Source: Miscanthus floridulus
Lineage: Eukaryota > Streptophyta > Magnoliopsida > Poales > Poaceae
Length of the DNA: 64,000 nt
Reading direction: 5' to 3'
Assembly (NCBI RefSeq): GCF_019320115.1
Contig: NC_089597.1
Coordinates: 120,221,656 to 120,285,655 of the forward strand
The notes under the pieces are model-generated. The model had not been told where the DNA came from and did not search any database. It saw only the letters and a list, made by a program, of their open reading frames with translations. This document shows, piece after piece, positions 21,182-32,204 of the stretch (positions are counted from its first letter, which is position 1; each line of letters opens with the position of its first letter). The translations under genes were made by a program, and so were the position numbers.

Positions 21182-22709
21182 CCAGGCGCGCGTTGTCGCT
21201 GCGCCGCCTATTGGGCCGGGTTTTGCAGGGAAGCGGGTCTTTTGGGGACCCCGGATTTATGAACCCAATAGAAGATTTTCTCCATTGCACGTGAATTCAA
21301 GGTTTGAGATATCTAATCAAATAAAATGAAATGAAATACTTTTATTCTTTGCTTTCCTTCTGAAATATAGAAAAAAAAACATTAGAACCTTTGTTGCCTG
21401 TTGTGATTGGCATCCTAGGCTACTATGTGCTATCATTCTCAGCATTGTTTCTATTATAATTAGTTCCGCACACCCTTCATGTTTTAACTTGGATGGTCGT
21501 GTTGAAGGTTTTGAGGGTGCCCTTGTGCAATTGTTAGCTGTTCTCCCAAAGTTGTAACTTTGCTGATCATTTTGAGAAAAAAATAAATTACCTGTTTTAA
21601 TGGAAATTCACAGTCATGCCCTGGTTTAGTTCCTTCTTGCCGGTGATTTATTTCTCTACTTGCTTCTTGACGGTGGTACTGTTTCTGGAAACCATTTCCA
21701 TAGAGTGTGTTATGTGGATATGAAGCACAAGTTTGCGTTTGTTGTCCAACAGAAGCCGATTGATTGTTGAGTTTGCAAAAGGGTAAGCTACAAGACTACA
21801 AGAGCCCTCTATATTATATAATTTATTCCTTTTCCTGCCTTATGTTTTTCCTTTTCTTGTACCACACTACCACTGCTACAAGCTAAGCAAGGCTATCTTT
21901 TCCTTTCCCAGATTCTTGAAGCTCCTAAGGAAGAAATGGTTTTCCTAGAAATTTTTGGGTGAGTTTATTGTCCAAAAGATGCACTAATTATGTCACTATG
22001 TTTTTCACAATCAAAGCAATTTTCATCCTAGTTTTTATTTCAAGTGGAATGTCTAAGTACACTAAGAAATTACTCTGAGCTTGAATACTTAAACTCTCTC
22101 ATGCAGTTTCCATATTCTTAGTGTAAAAACAGGGCCAGACATGGAAGTCATGCCGTTTTTGTGCCCAAGTCATGATTTATTGATCTCTTAGCTTTAGCCA
22201 TAATCAGTTAGTACAAGACAGTTTGTGTATGTGTGGAAGATCTAATATATTATTTCTATAAAATCAAGTGGATTTGGTCAATGTGACGCCTTCTATATGA
22301 ACAAAAGTGGATTTGTCAAATTATTCAAATTGTATTTATATCTATATCTGCAATACAGTTTTATCGATAGTTTCGTTGCTGGACAGGGCATGGTTCACAA
22401 AATACCTTGGAAATGGTTTCGCCAACATACAAACTGTCGGGAAAGGTCTTAACTGTCGATGTAGGTCATAATTGTCGACAAATGGTTAACTGTCGGCAAA
22501 GGTTTCAACTGTCGGCGTAGGTGCACCATTTGGCTACAGAAAAAGTGTCGGGGATTCCTTTAACTGTCGGCAAAAGTTTCACCGACGACTTCTACCACGA
22601 TTGTTTCTAAAACTGTCGAAAAAACCTTTCGCGGGAGGTTATCTGTCGGCAAAGGTCCCCTTTGCCCACTATAGAAAGTGTCGACAAGGTATGTCGTGTT
22701 ATAGTGGTA

Positions 22710-24240
22710 GTACACTATTTATTTAAAATTCTCTACATTTTCTTTGCTATTCTGGACTGTCAACGGAAAAAATACAGAGCATAAAAAGTTCACAAAACAG
22801 AGAGACCAAATGTTGTTCACGATCATTGAAAAATCCCACCAAATCGACGACACAAGAGCAACTCCAAAGGGCGGGTTTGTTTACCGGGCCAGGCCGGGCC
22901 AAGGCAGACCAGCGAGGCCTGTCCGGTGCAGTTGCCTTGTTTGGTTGGGTAGCACCCTAGCTGGTCTAACCCTAACAACTTTCAACCACCATCTAGGGAT
23001 GATGTTTGTATTCCAACAAGAAAGGTATATTGGGAAGAAAATTTACATGATAAATAAAGATCCGAGCTTCTAGAGAATCCAACATTGCAAGCCAGAAATG
23101 ATAGAATCTACGAAGTGTATTGGAAGAACAGCAGGTTGTAAATCACACCTGTAAACGATTATTCTCATTTTAAGGAAATTCTTTACTCTCTCACGATGTT
23201 CTCCATAGCTTGCGCTACTGGTAATCTTTCCATGCTTGATGCACCGTAAAATCAATGAACCTTTTTAGTATTCTTCAATATGAACTCAGCTTCTTGGGGT
23301 CCAGATATGGGGCCTATGGAATCGTGCATGCAAGTTAGATTATTTGCGCAATGAAATTCATTGAAAATGTACGTACCTCAGTGACAGAGAACAATAATAT
23401 ATCAGGATTAACCTCAAGTCATTGTAGCTTTAGATCAAACTTTTGATTCGGCGGGAGCCGAAATGATCTGCCCCTGCTTCACATTACAAGTCATTGTAGC
23501 TCTAGATCAAACTTATTTAACTTAACCAAAATTATTATTAAAAAGTACATTAAATCTACATCATCAAATAAAAAACATTATCAGTATATTTTATATTATA
23601 TCTAGTAGTCTAATGTTAAAAATGTTTGTCTATTTTTCTATAGATATAATTAAAATTAGAGTATTTTTTATGTACGTTCATAAGGAAAACAAACAAGAAA
23701 AACAAATAGAAACAAGAGAAGGAAGTAAATAATTATAAAAAATAAAAGGAAAAAAGAAAAAGAAATAATGTAAAGAATAAGAGAAAATAAAAAATAAAAG
23801 AAAATAAAACAATTAATCAAAGTTATTAATTATAGTAAAATAGTAAATAGTAAAGAAGGAAAATACAAATAAAAGGGATAAAGGAAATGAAAATACAAAA
23901 AAAAGAAAGAAAGAAAAAAAGAAAACAAAAGATGAAACCAATCTGGACCTTGGAAAGAAAAAGAACATAATTAGCTCGATAAACCAACAATTAAAAAAGT
24001 AAGACACAAACATGAAAAAATGAAAAAAAAACCATAATTATAAAAAATAAATAAAATAAAAAAGAATAAAAAACTGCAGAAAATAAATAAAAAGGAAGAA
24101 ATACAAGAAAGAGGGGAAAAAAGGAGAATCCTCCGTGAAGACTGAAGACGCGCCACTGGCTCGCAAGGTGCCGGCGCGTGGGCTGGACGGACTCCGCCTG
24201 CTCGCTCGAAAGGTGCTGCACTCGCGCTGGGCTGGAATTG
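22710..24240. other. Intergenic; A/G-rich low-complexity tract
   Basis: No gene or transposon end recognised. From about 23,680 to 24,120 the plus strand is almost all A and G with scattered T, in AAAGAAA-type words, so long minus-strand frames there are poly-Phe artefacts. Confidence 0.5.
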
Positions 24241-24374
24241 TTTGTGGGCCGTGCTCGTGGGATCATGGTGGTCGGCAAGTATAACTGATCGCCTCTCGCG
24301 GCCTCGCCCAGCCGTAGCTGTAGCTGTCTCTGTCTGCCTGCCCTGATCGTCTTCTTCCTCGAGAGGCGAGAACC

Positions 24375-24689
24375 ATGGCGCAGCTGTCACCTCCCACCGG
24401 CGACTTCTCGAGCTACGTGCCAACGCAGGGGCAAGCCACCAAGCCCTGCGTCTGCGTCTCCGGCGGCGGTTCCTCCACGGCCGGCCGCGACGTCGGCATT
24501 GGATTCCTCGGAGCCGTGCTCGGCGTGCTGTTGACACTTCTGATCGCTTACGTCTATAAGCTCCGCCGCCGCGTCTCCACCTCCGCCCCCGCCCTCGCCC
24601 CTGGCTGCTGCCCCGGTCTTCGGCATTCCGGCGCCATACCCGTGACCTTGAGGGCTGGTGGAGGAAGAGCGAGCGAGGAGGTTGGTTAG
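24375..24689 (+). CDS. Small predicted membrane protein, unknown (104 aa)
   Basis: Starts MAQLSPPTGDFSSYVPTQGQ. A Gly/Ser-rich stretch is followed by one hydrophobic segment (residues about 41-60, GIGFLGAVLGVLLTLLIAYV) and a basic YKLRRR stop-transfer signal, so a single-span protein with the C-terminus in the cytosol is likely. The ATG context ACCATGG is strong. A possible TATA-like box (AGTATAACT, about 24,278) precedes a leader of plausible length. The C-terminal part after RRR looks less gene-like, and a donor-like GAG|GTTGG near 24,679 suggests it may be spliced. Family not recognised. Confidence 0.5.
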   Translation: MAQLSPPTGDFSSYVPTQGQATKPCVCVSGGGSSTAGRDVGIGFLGAVLGVLLTLLIAYVYKLRRRVSTSAPALAPGCCPGLRHSGAIPVTLRAGGGRASEEVG

Positions 24690-24989
24690 TTTGCTACTAC
24701 TCTGATCGTTGGCGATGCCGTTGCAGAATGAAGTTGGCCCGTGTGCTTCTGAGTGGCTACTACAGCATCCCTGACTGTAGGCAGTTCCACATTGATCGGT
24801 ACCTCTCTTCTCTGTGTTGACTGTTATTTAAGATTCATGTTTTTTTTACGTTAAACAGGAGGGGCGCACCCCTACTAGGGATTTATTAAAAAGAGTTTAA
24901 AAGTGAGTACAAACAAGAGAGGGAAGGAGAGGGAGACAAGAATAGAAGGATTAAGATACAAAGAAAGAAATGAAAAAATAAGCCACACT

Positions 24990-27900
24990 AAGTAGATTAA
25001 ACAAGGTTATTTAATCATAAATTAATCAAAGGGAAGTAGCTTCTTTTTGTGCGTAGCAGAAGCAGTGCAAATTCAGTCTTGAAGGTCATTTTGGCTTCTT
25101 GAATTGATGGTTGTTTGTTGTTGAAGATGATCCCATTTCTTGTTTGCCAGATCGACCAACACATCAAGATAGTGATTTCTGTGAAGAAAGGGATCTGTAA
25201 TTGTCTTTTGAAACTTTTCAGATTTTGAAAGAGATCCACATGTGCGTTGATTTGTAAATCCAACTAGTTCCAGCAAGTGGAGACAAAAGGGCAATCTATT
25301 AGCAAATGGAACAGTGACTCCTCTATTGATGAGGTGCAAAGAACACAAGTATAATCCTCGAGTTCCATGTTCTTTCTTCTGAGAAGTTCTCTTGTGCTCA
25401 GCCTGGCAATCAAAATCAGCCAAGCAAAGACTTTATGCTTGTTTTAACAGGAGCAGTTCCAAATCCAATTGTAGCTCCGGTGTATGACTCTGTGTCCACT
25501 TAAGTGCCTGTATGTTTTTGCAACTGTAAACCTTCTCGAATTCCATATACATGTCCAGTGGTCATTATTGTCATTGAGAGTTAACTGTTGTAGATCTTGC
25601 TGTAATTGAATCAACTGATCAAAAGCTTGTTGTGATAGTGGTAAATGGAAAAGGTTCAGAATGTTTTCCTTGGATTTGGCTTCAGCTAGAATTGTTGTCT
25701 TTGATTTCACAAATGAAAAAAGTTCTGGATAGGTGTGCATTGGGACCTTGTTGTTCCATAAGTCTGTCCATAGGAAGCATGACCTAGCATTGTTGATGTT
25801 TACCATTGCTAACCCTTTGAATTTGTCCAATAATTTTAAGATATCTCCCCACAAAAAAGAGCCTTTCTTGGCTAGGGATGGTAAACTACCATCCTCATAG
25901 TAACTCTCCCATACAAGTGAAACCCAGGGTAGGTCTTTTCTGTTGAAAATTTTTATCAAGTGCTTTAGGAGCAGTGCCTCATTTTGAGTTTTGAGATCTA
26001 TCACTCCCAGTCCCCCTTCCTGCTTTGATTTATAAACATTTGTCCAGGCAGCTTTTGGCTTTTGCCTTGCATTGAGATTGGTCCCTCTCCATAGACACAA
26101 TTTTCTGAATTTATCAATTTGAGCAATCACTGTGTTATGAAGTGCAAATGTGCTCATGCAGAAAGTAGGAAAAGATGAGAAAACTGAGTTGGTCAATTCT
26201 AGCCTTCCAGCTTGATTGAGGAAAATTGATGTTGCAGCTAGCCTTCTTTCACACCTACTGACCAAAGGTGAAAAATCAATGACTTTGGGCTTTGTTAATC
26301 CAAGAGGCAGGCCCATATATGTGAAAGGCAGCTTGCCTGTCTCACAATTGAAAGTCCTTGCCAGATGTTCAAGTTACTCTCCTAAATATTGATTGGCACC
26401 ATGACTGATTTGCTATAGCTCACTTTCAGACCTGTTGATTCACCAAAAGAGTGTAGCAGGGCCTTCAGAGTGAGGAGTTGTCTGCTGCAAGCTTCCATGA
26501 CTATCAAAGTGGCATCAACATATTGGATTATTGGCAAGTCTAATGAACATCTTATAGGTAAAGGCAAGTGGAATAAATTTTGATCTTTGGCTTAGTTAAG
26601 GATTGATTGAAGAAGATCTGCTACTAGCACAAAGAGTAGAGGTGAGAGTGGGTCTCCCTGCCTGACACCCCTTCTGCAATGTAAATCCTTGCCTGGTACT
26701 CCATTTAGTAGTACAGAAGAAGTTCCAGTGTTAAGAATTTTCTTTATCCAATTGTTCCACTTTTCTCCAAAACCTTTGGCCCTAAGGACTTGGATAATGG
26801 CTTCATGCTCCACTTTATCAAAAGCCTTTTCAAAATCAAGTTTTAAAATAACCAATTCTTTCTTTGATTTGTGGCATAAGTGGAGATATTCCAATGCCCA
26901 GGCTAGGCAATCTTGAATAGTTCTGGTCTTGATGAAACCATATTGGTTTTTGTGTATGAGTTGCCTGATTTTCTTCTGTAGTCTATTAGCTAACACTTTA
27001 GTGATAAGCTTGAGGGAGGTGTTGAGAAGGGAGATTGGTCTATAATCTGTAGCTATGGAAGGACCATCTTTCTTGGGAATGAGTGTTATGAGTGAAGAGT
27101 TTATACTTCTAAGACAAATCTCTTCATCAAATAAAGCTTCAAACAATCTATAGAAATCAGGAGCAATTAGGGGCCTATAGCCTTTGATGAATTCATTATT
27201 ATAACCATCTAGTCCAGGTGACTTGTTGTTTGGTAGTTCACTTATGACACTGTCAATTTCTTGTTTGCTGAAGGGAGCTTGCAGTTCATTCAGTTCTTCA
27301 TTTCTGGTTATGAGGACATTCAGATTATAGAGCATCTCCTTGAATTCAGTCTTTCCTAATCTGTCCTTGAAGCTTTCCCACAAAATTTTGCCTTTACCAT
27401 CATGATCTATTATGTTATTTCCTAAATCATCTTGTAGATAGGCAATAGTGTTCTTCCTGTGTCTGATTGTTGCATGTGCATGGAAGTATTTAGTGCTTGT
27501 ATCTCCCTCTTTCACCCAATTAATTTTGCCCCTTTGCTTCTAGTATCTTCTCTGTTGTCTGAGTAGAGAGACTGGCTTTGAACTTAAAATTTTCCTAAAA
27601 TTTAATTCAATCAAAGAGAGGTCTCTAAAGCATTGTATCGAATCCAAAAACTCCAGAATCAGTTTGGCATTTTCGATGAGCTTGGATAAGGGTGGTGTCC
27701 TTGCATTCCAATCTTTTAGCACTTTTCTCAAGTTTTTGCATTTGATAGTTAAGGCTTTTGCTGAATCATTGGGTAGGTACGGTGTAGACCAACCCCATAC
27801 TACCGTTGTGGCAAAATCATCTCTGTCTAACTAGTGGTTCTCAAATCTGAAGATATGGCCCTTTGGGATTTTAGTGTTGATTTCAATGATGCACGACCAA

Positions 27901-28620
27901 TGATCTGATGTTTCTATTGTCATAGACCTCACTATTGTGTTGGTGTATTTTTTCTGTCCAGGCATTGGAGGTGAAGAACCAGTCCAATCTCTCTAATAAA
28001 GGTGAGAGCTACTTATTGGTCCAAGTGAAGTGACGTCCATGCATGGGGAGTTCAATGAGTCCTAGAGTGTCAATGGCTTCATTAAATTAGTACATCTTAG
28101 TTGCATCTCCTCCCTCCCTGTTTCTGTCTTCAGGCCTTCGAATTAAGTTGAAATCACCCACTATTAACCATTCCATGAGTTCTGACATTTGGATGTTCTT
28201 AAACCACTCTAGAAAGGCTCTCTTGCCAGATGGCGTACAGGGGGGCATATACTGTGGTCAGAATCCAAGAGCTATTGTTCAGGGCTGATCTCATTTCAAC
28301 ATAGATAGCAAAATCATTCTAAAAGACCTCTGTTCCAGCAAAGAGTGCTCCCATCCAGGCTACCAGCATGCCACCTGATGCACCAGTTGAATGTTTGTAT
28401 ACAAATGAGTCAAAGCCATGTGGGTAGATGTTCTTGAGGAAGACATGATCAATTATCTCCTTCTTTGTTTCTTGAAGGCACACTATATCTCTTCTGCTTT
28501 CAATCTCTGTCTCTCATGGAATTCCATTTTTTATCTGAATTAACTCCCCTCACATTCCAACATAGGATTTTCCAAAATCTGTTCGTACTCATTTGGAAGT
28601 AGGGATTTACCTGCTACAAC
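24990..28620 (-). pseudogene. LINE ORF2: endonuclease and reverse transcriptase, inactive
   Basis: Endonuclease motifs lie at 28,020-28,170 (GDFNLIRRPEDRN and, nearer the RT, GRHFTWTN) and about 27,900 (SDHWSC). The reverse transcriptase (25,440-27,515) shows [42 protein letters not shown] and [15 protein letters not shown]. The catalytic YADD box near 26,520 reads YVDA, which loses one essential Asp. Several stops and frame slips (for example at 26,590 and 26,340) break the frame. The C-terminal zf-RVT-like region (25,015-25,440) is present in other frames. Confidence 0.88.
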
Positions 28621-28639
28621 TTATGGAGACAGAGATTCT

Positions 28640-30765
28640 CTCCATACTAGAAAAAGAAAGCCATCGAAACAGAAACCCTCCTGAACAGAGGGAACACATA
28701 GAAGCCAAAAAGACACATAGAAGAGACACTAAAAACATTAACTAAAAAGAGAAAGGCCAGGCAAACATCACTGGCCTATAGTGCCACAGAACAAGCTTAA
28801 AGAGTCTAAAACGCTAGGTAAAGATCACTGGCCAACCGATCCAAAATACAGACTCATAGAGCCCAAACCACCAAGAAATAAGTTCAACTATCATAATAAA
28901 ACAACTAGAGAAAAACTAGAGATAAAAAGAGCAGGACTGAAACATAAGTTGGCCTTCTTCTCCATGCTTGACCCCACGCCATCTTCAGCTTCATCTTTGT
29001 TACCATTGCTTTTCCTCTTCTTCTTTGAAATGGGCTTGGCCTTCTTCTTCCTGCTTAGAGTAGCTTCTTCAACTTCTTCAATGCTTAGCTGGCACATCTT
29101 GATGCCAATGTTCTGTAGTGTGTCCAGTGAGAGAGTTGGTGGTTCCATGTTACATCCAAGGTAGTTTGCAAGCTCGCAGCAACTTGGCTTGAAACCATTA
29201 ATTTTTCCCTTACTCTGCTGCTCCTCCTTACTTCAAAGTCCACAACTGGTGACTAGGTCTTGGGTTTCCTTGCTCTTTTTTTGCTCTGTGGTGATAGGTT
29301 GTATTCTTCTCCATCTTCTAGGATTAGTGACTCTTCTGGCACTACCGAGCTGTCAAGGGTGCTGAGTTTACCACATTGTTCCATCAATTGTTTGATAGGT
29401 TCAGATGGCAGGGTGAGTTTTGTGGCATCCCATGGCTGGTATAAAGTATCAGAAAACTGAGTTTGCAGCAATTTCTTTGCCCAAGCAAAGTTTGATGGGG
29501 AGCTTAAGAATACCTTAAAGAAATCAGCCCACTTCTTTGGCATCTCCACAGAAGTCATTTCTGCACATTTCCCATTGTCATCAATGTTGACTGTCTTGCT
29601 GATTACAGGGATTGGCTGCAGCAGGCTAGAGATGTGATCACTGGTTGCATTCTTGATGATAGGGGTTGGCTGAAAAGGGATGAAAGTGGGCACAATTCTC
29701 ACCAAGCCCACCTGTATATTGTTGATGACCACACTATCATTATTTATCCCAATTTCACCAAGATTTTTAGGTTCCCCTATTCAGGATTTGCTTCCACTTG
29801 CTCCAAGTTAGCCATCAGCTCATCTCCAACATTTTTAGCCTCCCCTTACCTAGAGCTCGCATCCTCCTGCTTAGGATCAGCCATCAACTCGTCTTCATTA
29901 ATCTCTAGAGGCATGAAGTTGATTTGCTGCTGTGGTGGAGGAGGAATGAATGGTTGGTTCTCTACCACTTCTTCTAATAGAACCAATTGCTCCTGGGTTG
30001 GCTGTGGCTCTAGTTAGATGGGCTAATGAATTGCAACTACTTCCTCAGCCTGCTGTTGTGCTTCCTATGGACAAGGATGAATCAGAACTTCTTGTAGGTC
30101 TTCATTCATTGGTGCTTCATTCAAATCTTGGGCCAGCAGTGGAAGGGCCACATTTAGATTGATCTCTTGGGGGAAAATAGGCTGAACAGGTGCTTATATG
30201 GGTGCAATCTTCTCAAGCCATTGGGGCCAGGCATTCTCCTGTTCCTGTTGTTCTTGCAGATCAGGTGCTACATCATTGATGCCTGGCAGCTGGTGATTGT
30301 GATTTGGCGCTTCTATCTGCTGGCCAAGTCCAAAGAAGTCAAACTGCTAGACACCCTGAATATATTGCTGCACTAGAACCTGATCCTCGTCTACTGGTCC
30401 TACACCCAACATCTCATGCTGTATGATTTCGCATTGGATTGTCCATGATTCCCCTTGAAACCCTGGTGAGTCAGCGAAAGCTATGAATTGTGGGATGGAC
30501 TCCAGATCAGTTACTCTGGCTCTGACAATGATTCTAGCCAGACAAGCTAAGACCCCAGTCCAACTAATGACTCTACCAAAGGGACCAATGGTATCCTCTA
30601 CATATTCATCCTCCCAATAATCAACATGGAAACCCAACAACAGTAAACGTACTTCCCTATTTAAATACACCCTTCTCTAGTTTCTACCTTGATTGTGCCT
30701 AGCAAAGGAGATGTTGACATCACCGAAAGGGTGTGGGCTATCCAATACAAAGGCATCTCTATCAG
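28640..30765 (-). pseudogene. LINE ORF1 (gag-like), C-terminal part
   Basis: The best piece (30,347-30,670) reads LNREVRLLLLGFHVDYWEDE followed by IGPFGRVISW and ARIIVRARVTDLESIPQF, the RRM-like nucleic-acid-binding ORF1 of plant L1 elements. Just upstream, the frame FVLDSPHPFGDVNISFARHN is cut by the LTR element. The distal part (28,890-29,732) is proline- and lysine-rich with basic KKKRK-type runs. Stops are frequent. Confidence 0.75.
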
Positions 30766-31240
30766 TGTCGATAGAATATCATCGGTAGTCCTTCAAGGGG
30801 TATCCCATGAAGATAGATTGATCAACAGAGAGGCGTGTAATCAAGAACAAGAAGGCAACAGAGACACATGAGTCAGACAGGTTCAGGCCATCAGTATGAC
30901 ATAATACTCTACTCCTATGGTCTGTTGGTTTGTATTAGCTATCGTACGATATTGCATGAGTTTGGAGGGGGTCCCTGCCCGCCTTATATAGTCTGGGGGG
31001 GGCAGAGTTACAAGTTAGTTAGATCTAAGAGATAACTGGAAAGTAATAACAGATTACAGGAATCTTAGGATCATACGTATCCTAACAGATCTCGTAGTAT
31101 CTTCAAGATATCTTCTTGGTGTCTTGTGGGAGGCACCGAGCAGAGTCGTGCTCTGTAAGGCTTCATCTTATGGGCTGGGCCACCCCTAGGGGCGTAGCCC
31201 ATGTGGTCTGTCATGGGTATTCGGGGTCATACCCCCACAG
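30766..31240 (-). repeat. 3' LTR of the gypsy-type element
   Basis: 475 bp. On the minus strand it runs from TGTGGGGGTATGACC to ATTCTATCGACA. A TATA-type box (TATATAAGG in sense) lies near 30,984-30,991. About 93% similar by eye to the other LTR, with several differences, so the insertion is not recent. Confidence 0.9.
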
Positions 31241-32204
31241 CTAGTCCCTGAGCGCCTTATACCTGTTGTGCAACGTCATCTTGAGCTTGTCCGAGCAGGT
31301 GTGAACAAAGTCGAGCAGTCAAACTCATGGTCTGACCACCGTGATGAGTTGCCGAGCAGTTGTGAGCAGTTGCCGGGCAGCGTGAACCATAGCCGAGCAG
31401 TATAACTCAAGTATGGCTTGCCATAAGGGTGTAAGGAGCTCAAGTTCAGAATAAAAAATTTCTATGCAGTGGACCAAATGTGTCCACTTAGAGTCCGACC
31501 ACAAGATAAGGAGATAGTCTTCTTCAGCTTCAAGAGGCGCGGTATCTTCCAGAATAAAGCAAACACATTCACCGCGAGGTGAAGTGTGCCCACTTAGTCC
31601 CTGAGCCTAACAGTAGATGACATAGTCATGTGGTGCCAGGGTCTAAAGTAGAAGAAAAGTAGAAGACCAGCCGAGCAGGCAGCCAGTCCTCGGGCATAGC
31701 CCCAAAATGAGAAAAAGCACATTCACCGTAAGGTGAAGTGTGCCCACTTAGTCCCTGAGCCTGATAGTAGGTGACATGGTCATATGGTGCCAGGGTCAGA
31801 AACAACAGTCAACTTGGAGAAAACAGAATCATGGAGAAAGCACTAGAGTAATGGCCGTACAGTAGTAATTACTGAGCCGTAACGGTTGGCGGAGATGTCG
31901 ACGAATATTCGGTGAGCTGTAACAAATTGCGGAGATAAATTGGTGATACGGGCTGGGGTTGCGTGGAGGCCTAGGTAACGGTCCACCTTTAGTTGTGGAG
32001 AATTCAAAGAAACACAAATCCCGGGAAGGGTTTCCCAAAAACCCTCGAATGTGAAAAGGTGGGGGGAGTGCTTTATAACTACACCACCGCACCCCGTGCT
32101 CCTACCTTTGCCCCTTTGCCATTTCGTCTTTCTCCTCAGCCATCGCATTTCTAGATTCACATCTACACTTGCTTTCGCTGCCAAAACCTAACCAAATCTG
32201 AGAG

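Larger units (their letters stand above)
17851..21270. mobile_element. Gypsy-type solo LTR, itself split by another solo LTR
   Basis: Begins TGTCGGTGCAAAAAGTGACC and contains GATGACACAGGATTTATACTGG, in a style typical of grass gypsy LTRs. It resumes after the inner insertion at 21,187 and ends GGACCCCGGATTTATGAACC near 21,269. The flanks AGAGA (17,846-17,850) and AGAAG (about 21,270) are a possible decayed 5-bp duplication. Length without the insertion is about 1.03 kb. No internal domain is present. Confidence 0.65.
17229..21782 (+). pseudogene. Captured fragments of an RS2Z-type SR splicing factor gene
   Basis: Exon piece 17,229-17,352 encodes [28 protein letters not shown] and RYGR, the start of the RRM of plant RS2Z32/33 proteins, and stops at an AG|GT boundary where the family has an intron. 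Exon piece 21,704-21,782 follows an ATAG acceptor. It encodes VDMKHKFAFV and then, after an internal deletion and frame disruption, SRLIVEFAKG, the end of the same RRM, before a GTAAGC donor. The order and strand match the parent gene. The zinc knuckles and RS tail are absent. A gypsy solo LTR now sits in the intron. Parentage is inferred from residue patterns only. Confidence 0.72.
16021..22706. mobile_element. Non-autonomous CACTA (En/Spm-type) element, 6.7 kb
   Basis: Starts CACTACACCATGACACACAT and ends, inverted, CACTATAACACGACATACCT. Both ends continue with TTGTCKACACTT. The 3-bp target duplication is GTA (16,018-16,020 and 22,707-22,709). Both subterminal regions carry many copies of CTGTCGGCAAA (for example 16,127, 16,170, 22,433, 22,483, 22,570 and 22,640), the expected transposase-binding repeats. 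No transposase was recognised. The interior holds exons of an RS2Z-type SR protein gene and two nested solo LTRs. Without those insertions it is about 3.3 kb. Confidence 0.88.
24841..30765 (-). mobile_element. L1-type LINE, 3' part
   Basis: The 3' end is marked by an A tail (T8 near 24,841 on the plus strand). Going upstream on the minus strand come ORF2 (zinc-binding tail, reverse transcriptase, endonuclease) and most of ORF1. At 30,766 the element is interrupted by a gypsy-type LTR element. ORF1 continues at 45,596, right after the duplicated ATCAG target. Confidence 0.88.

Noticed and set aside
30671..30765. Separate gene at the gypsy element border
   Set aside because: The frame continues into LINE ORF1 at 45,596 on the other side of the insertion.
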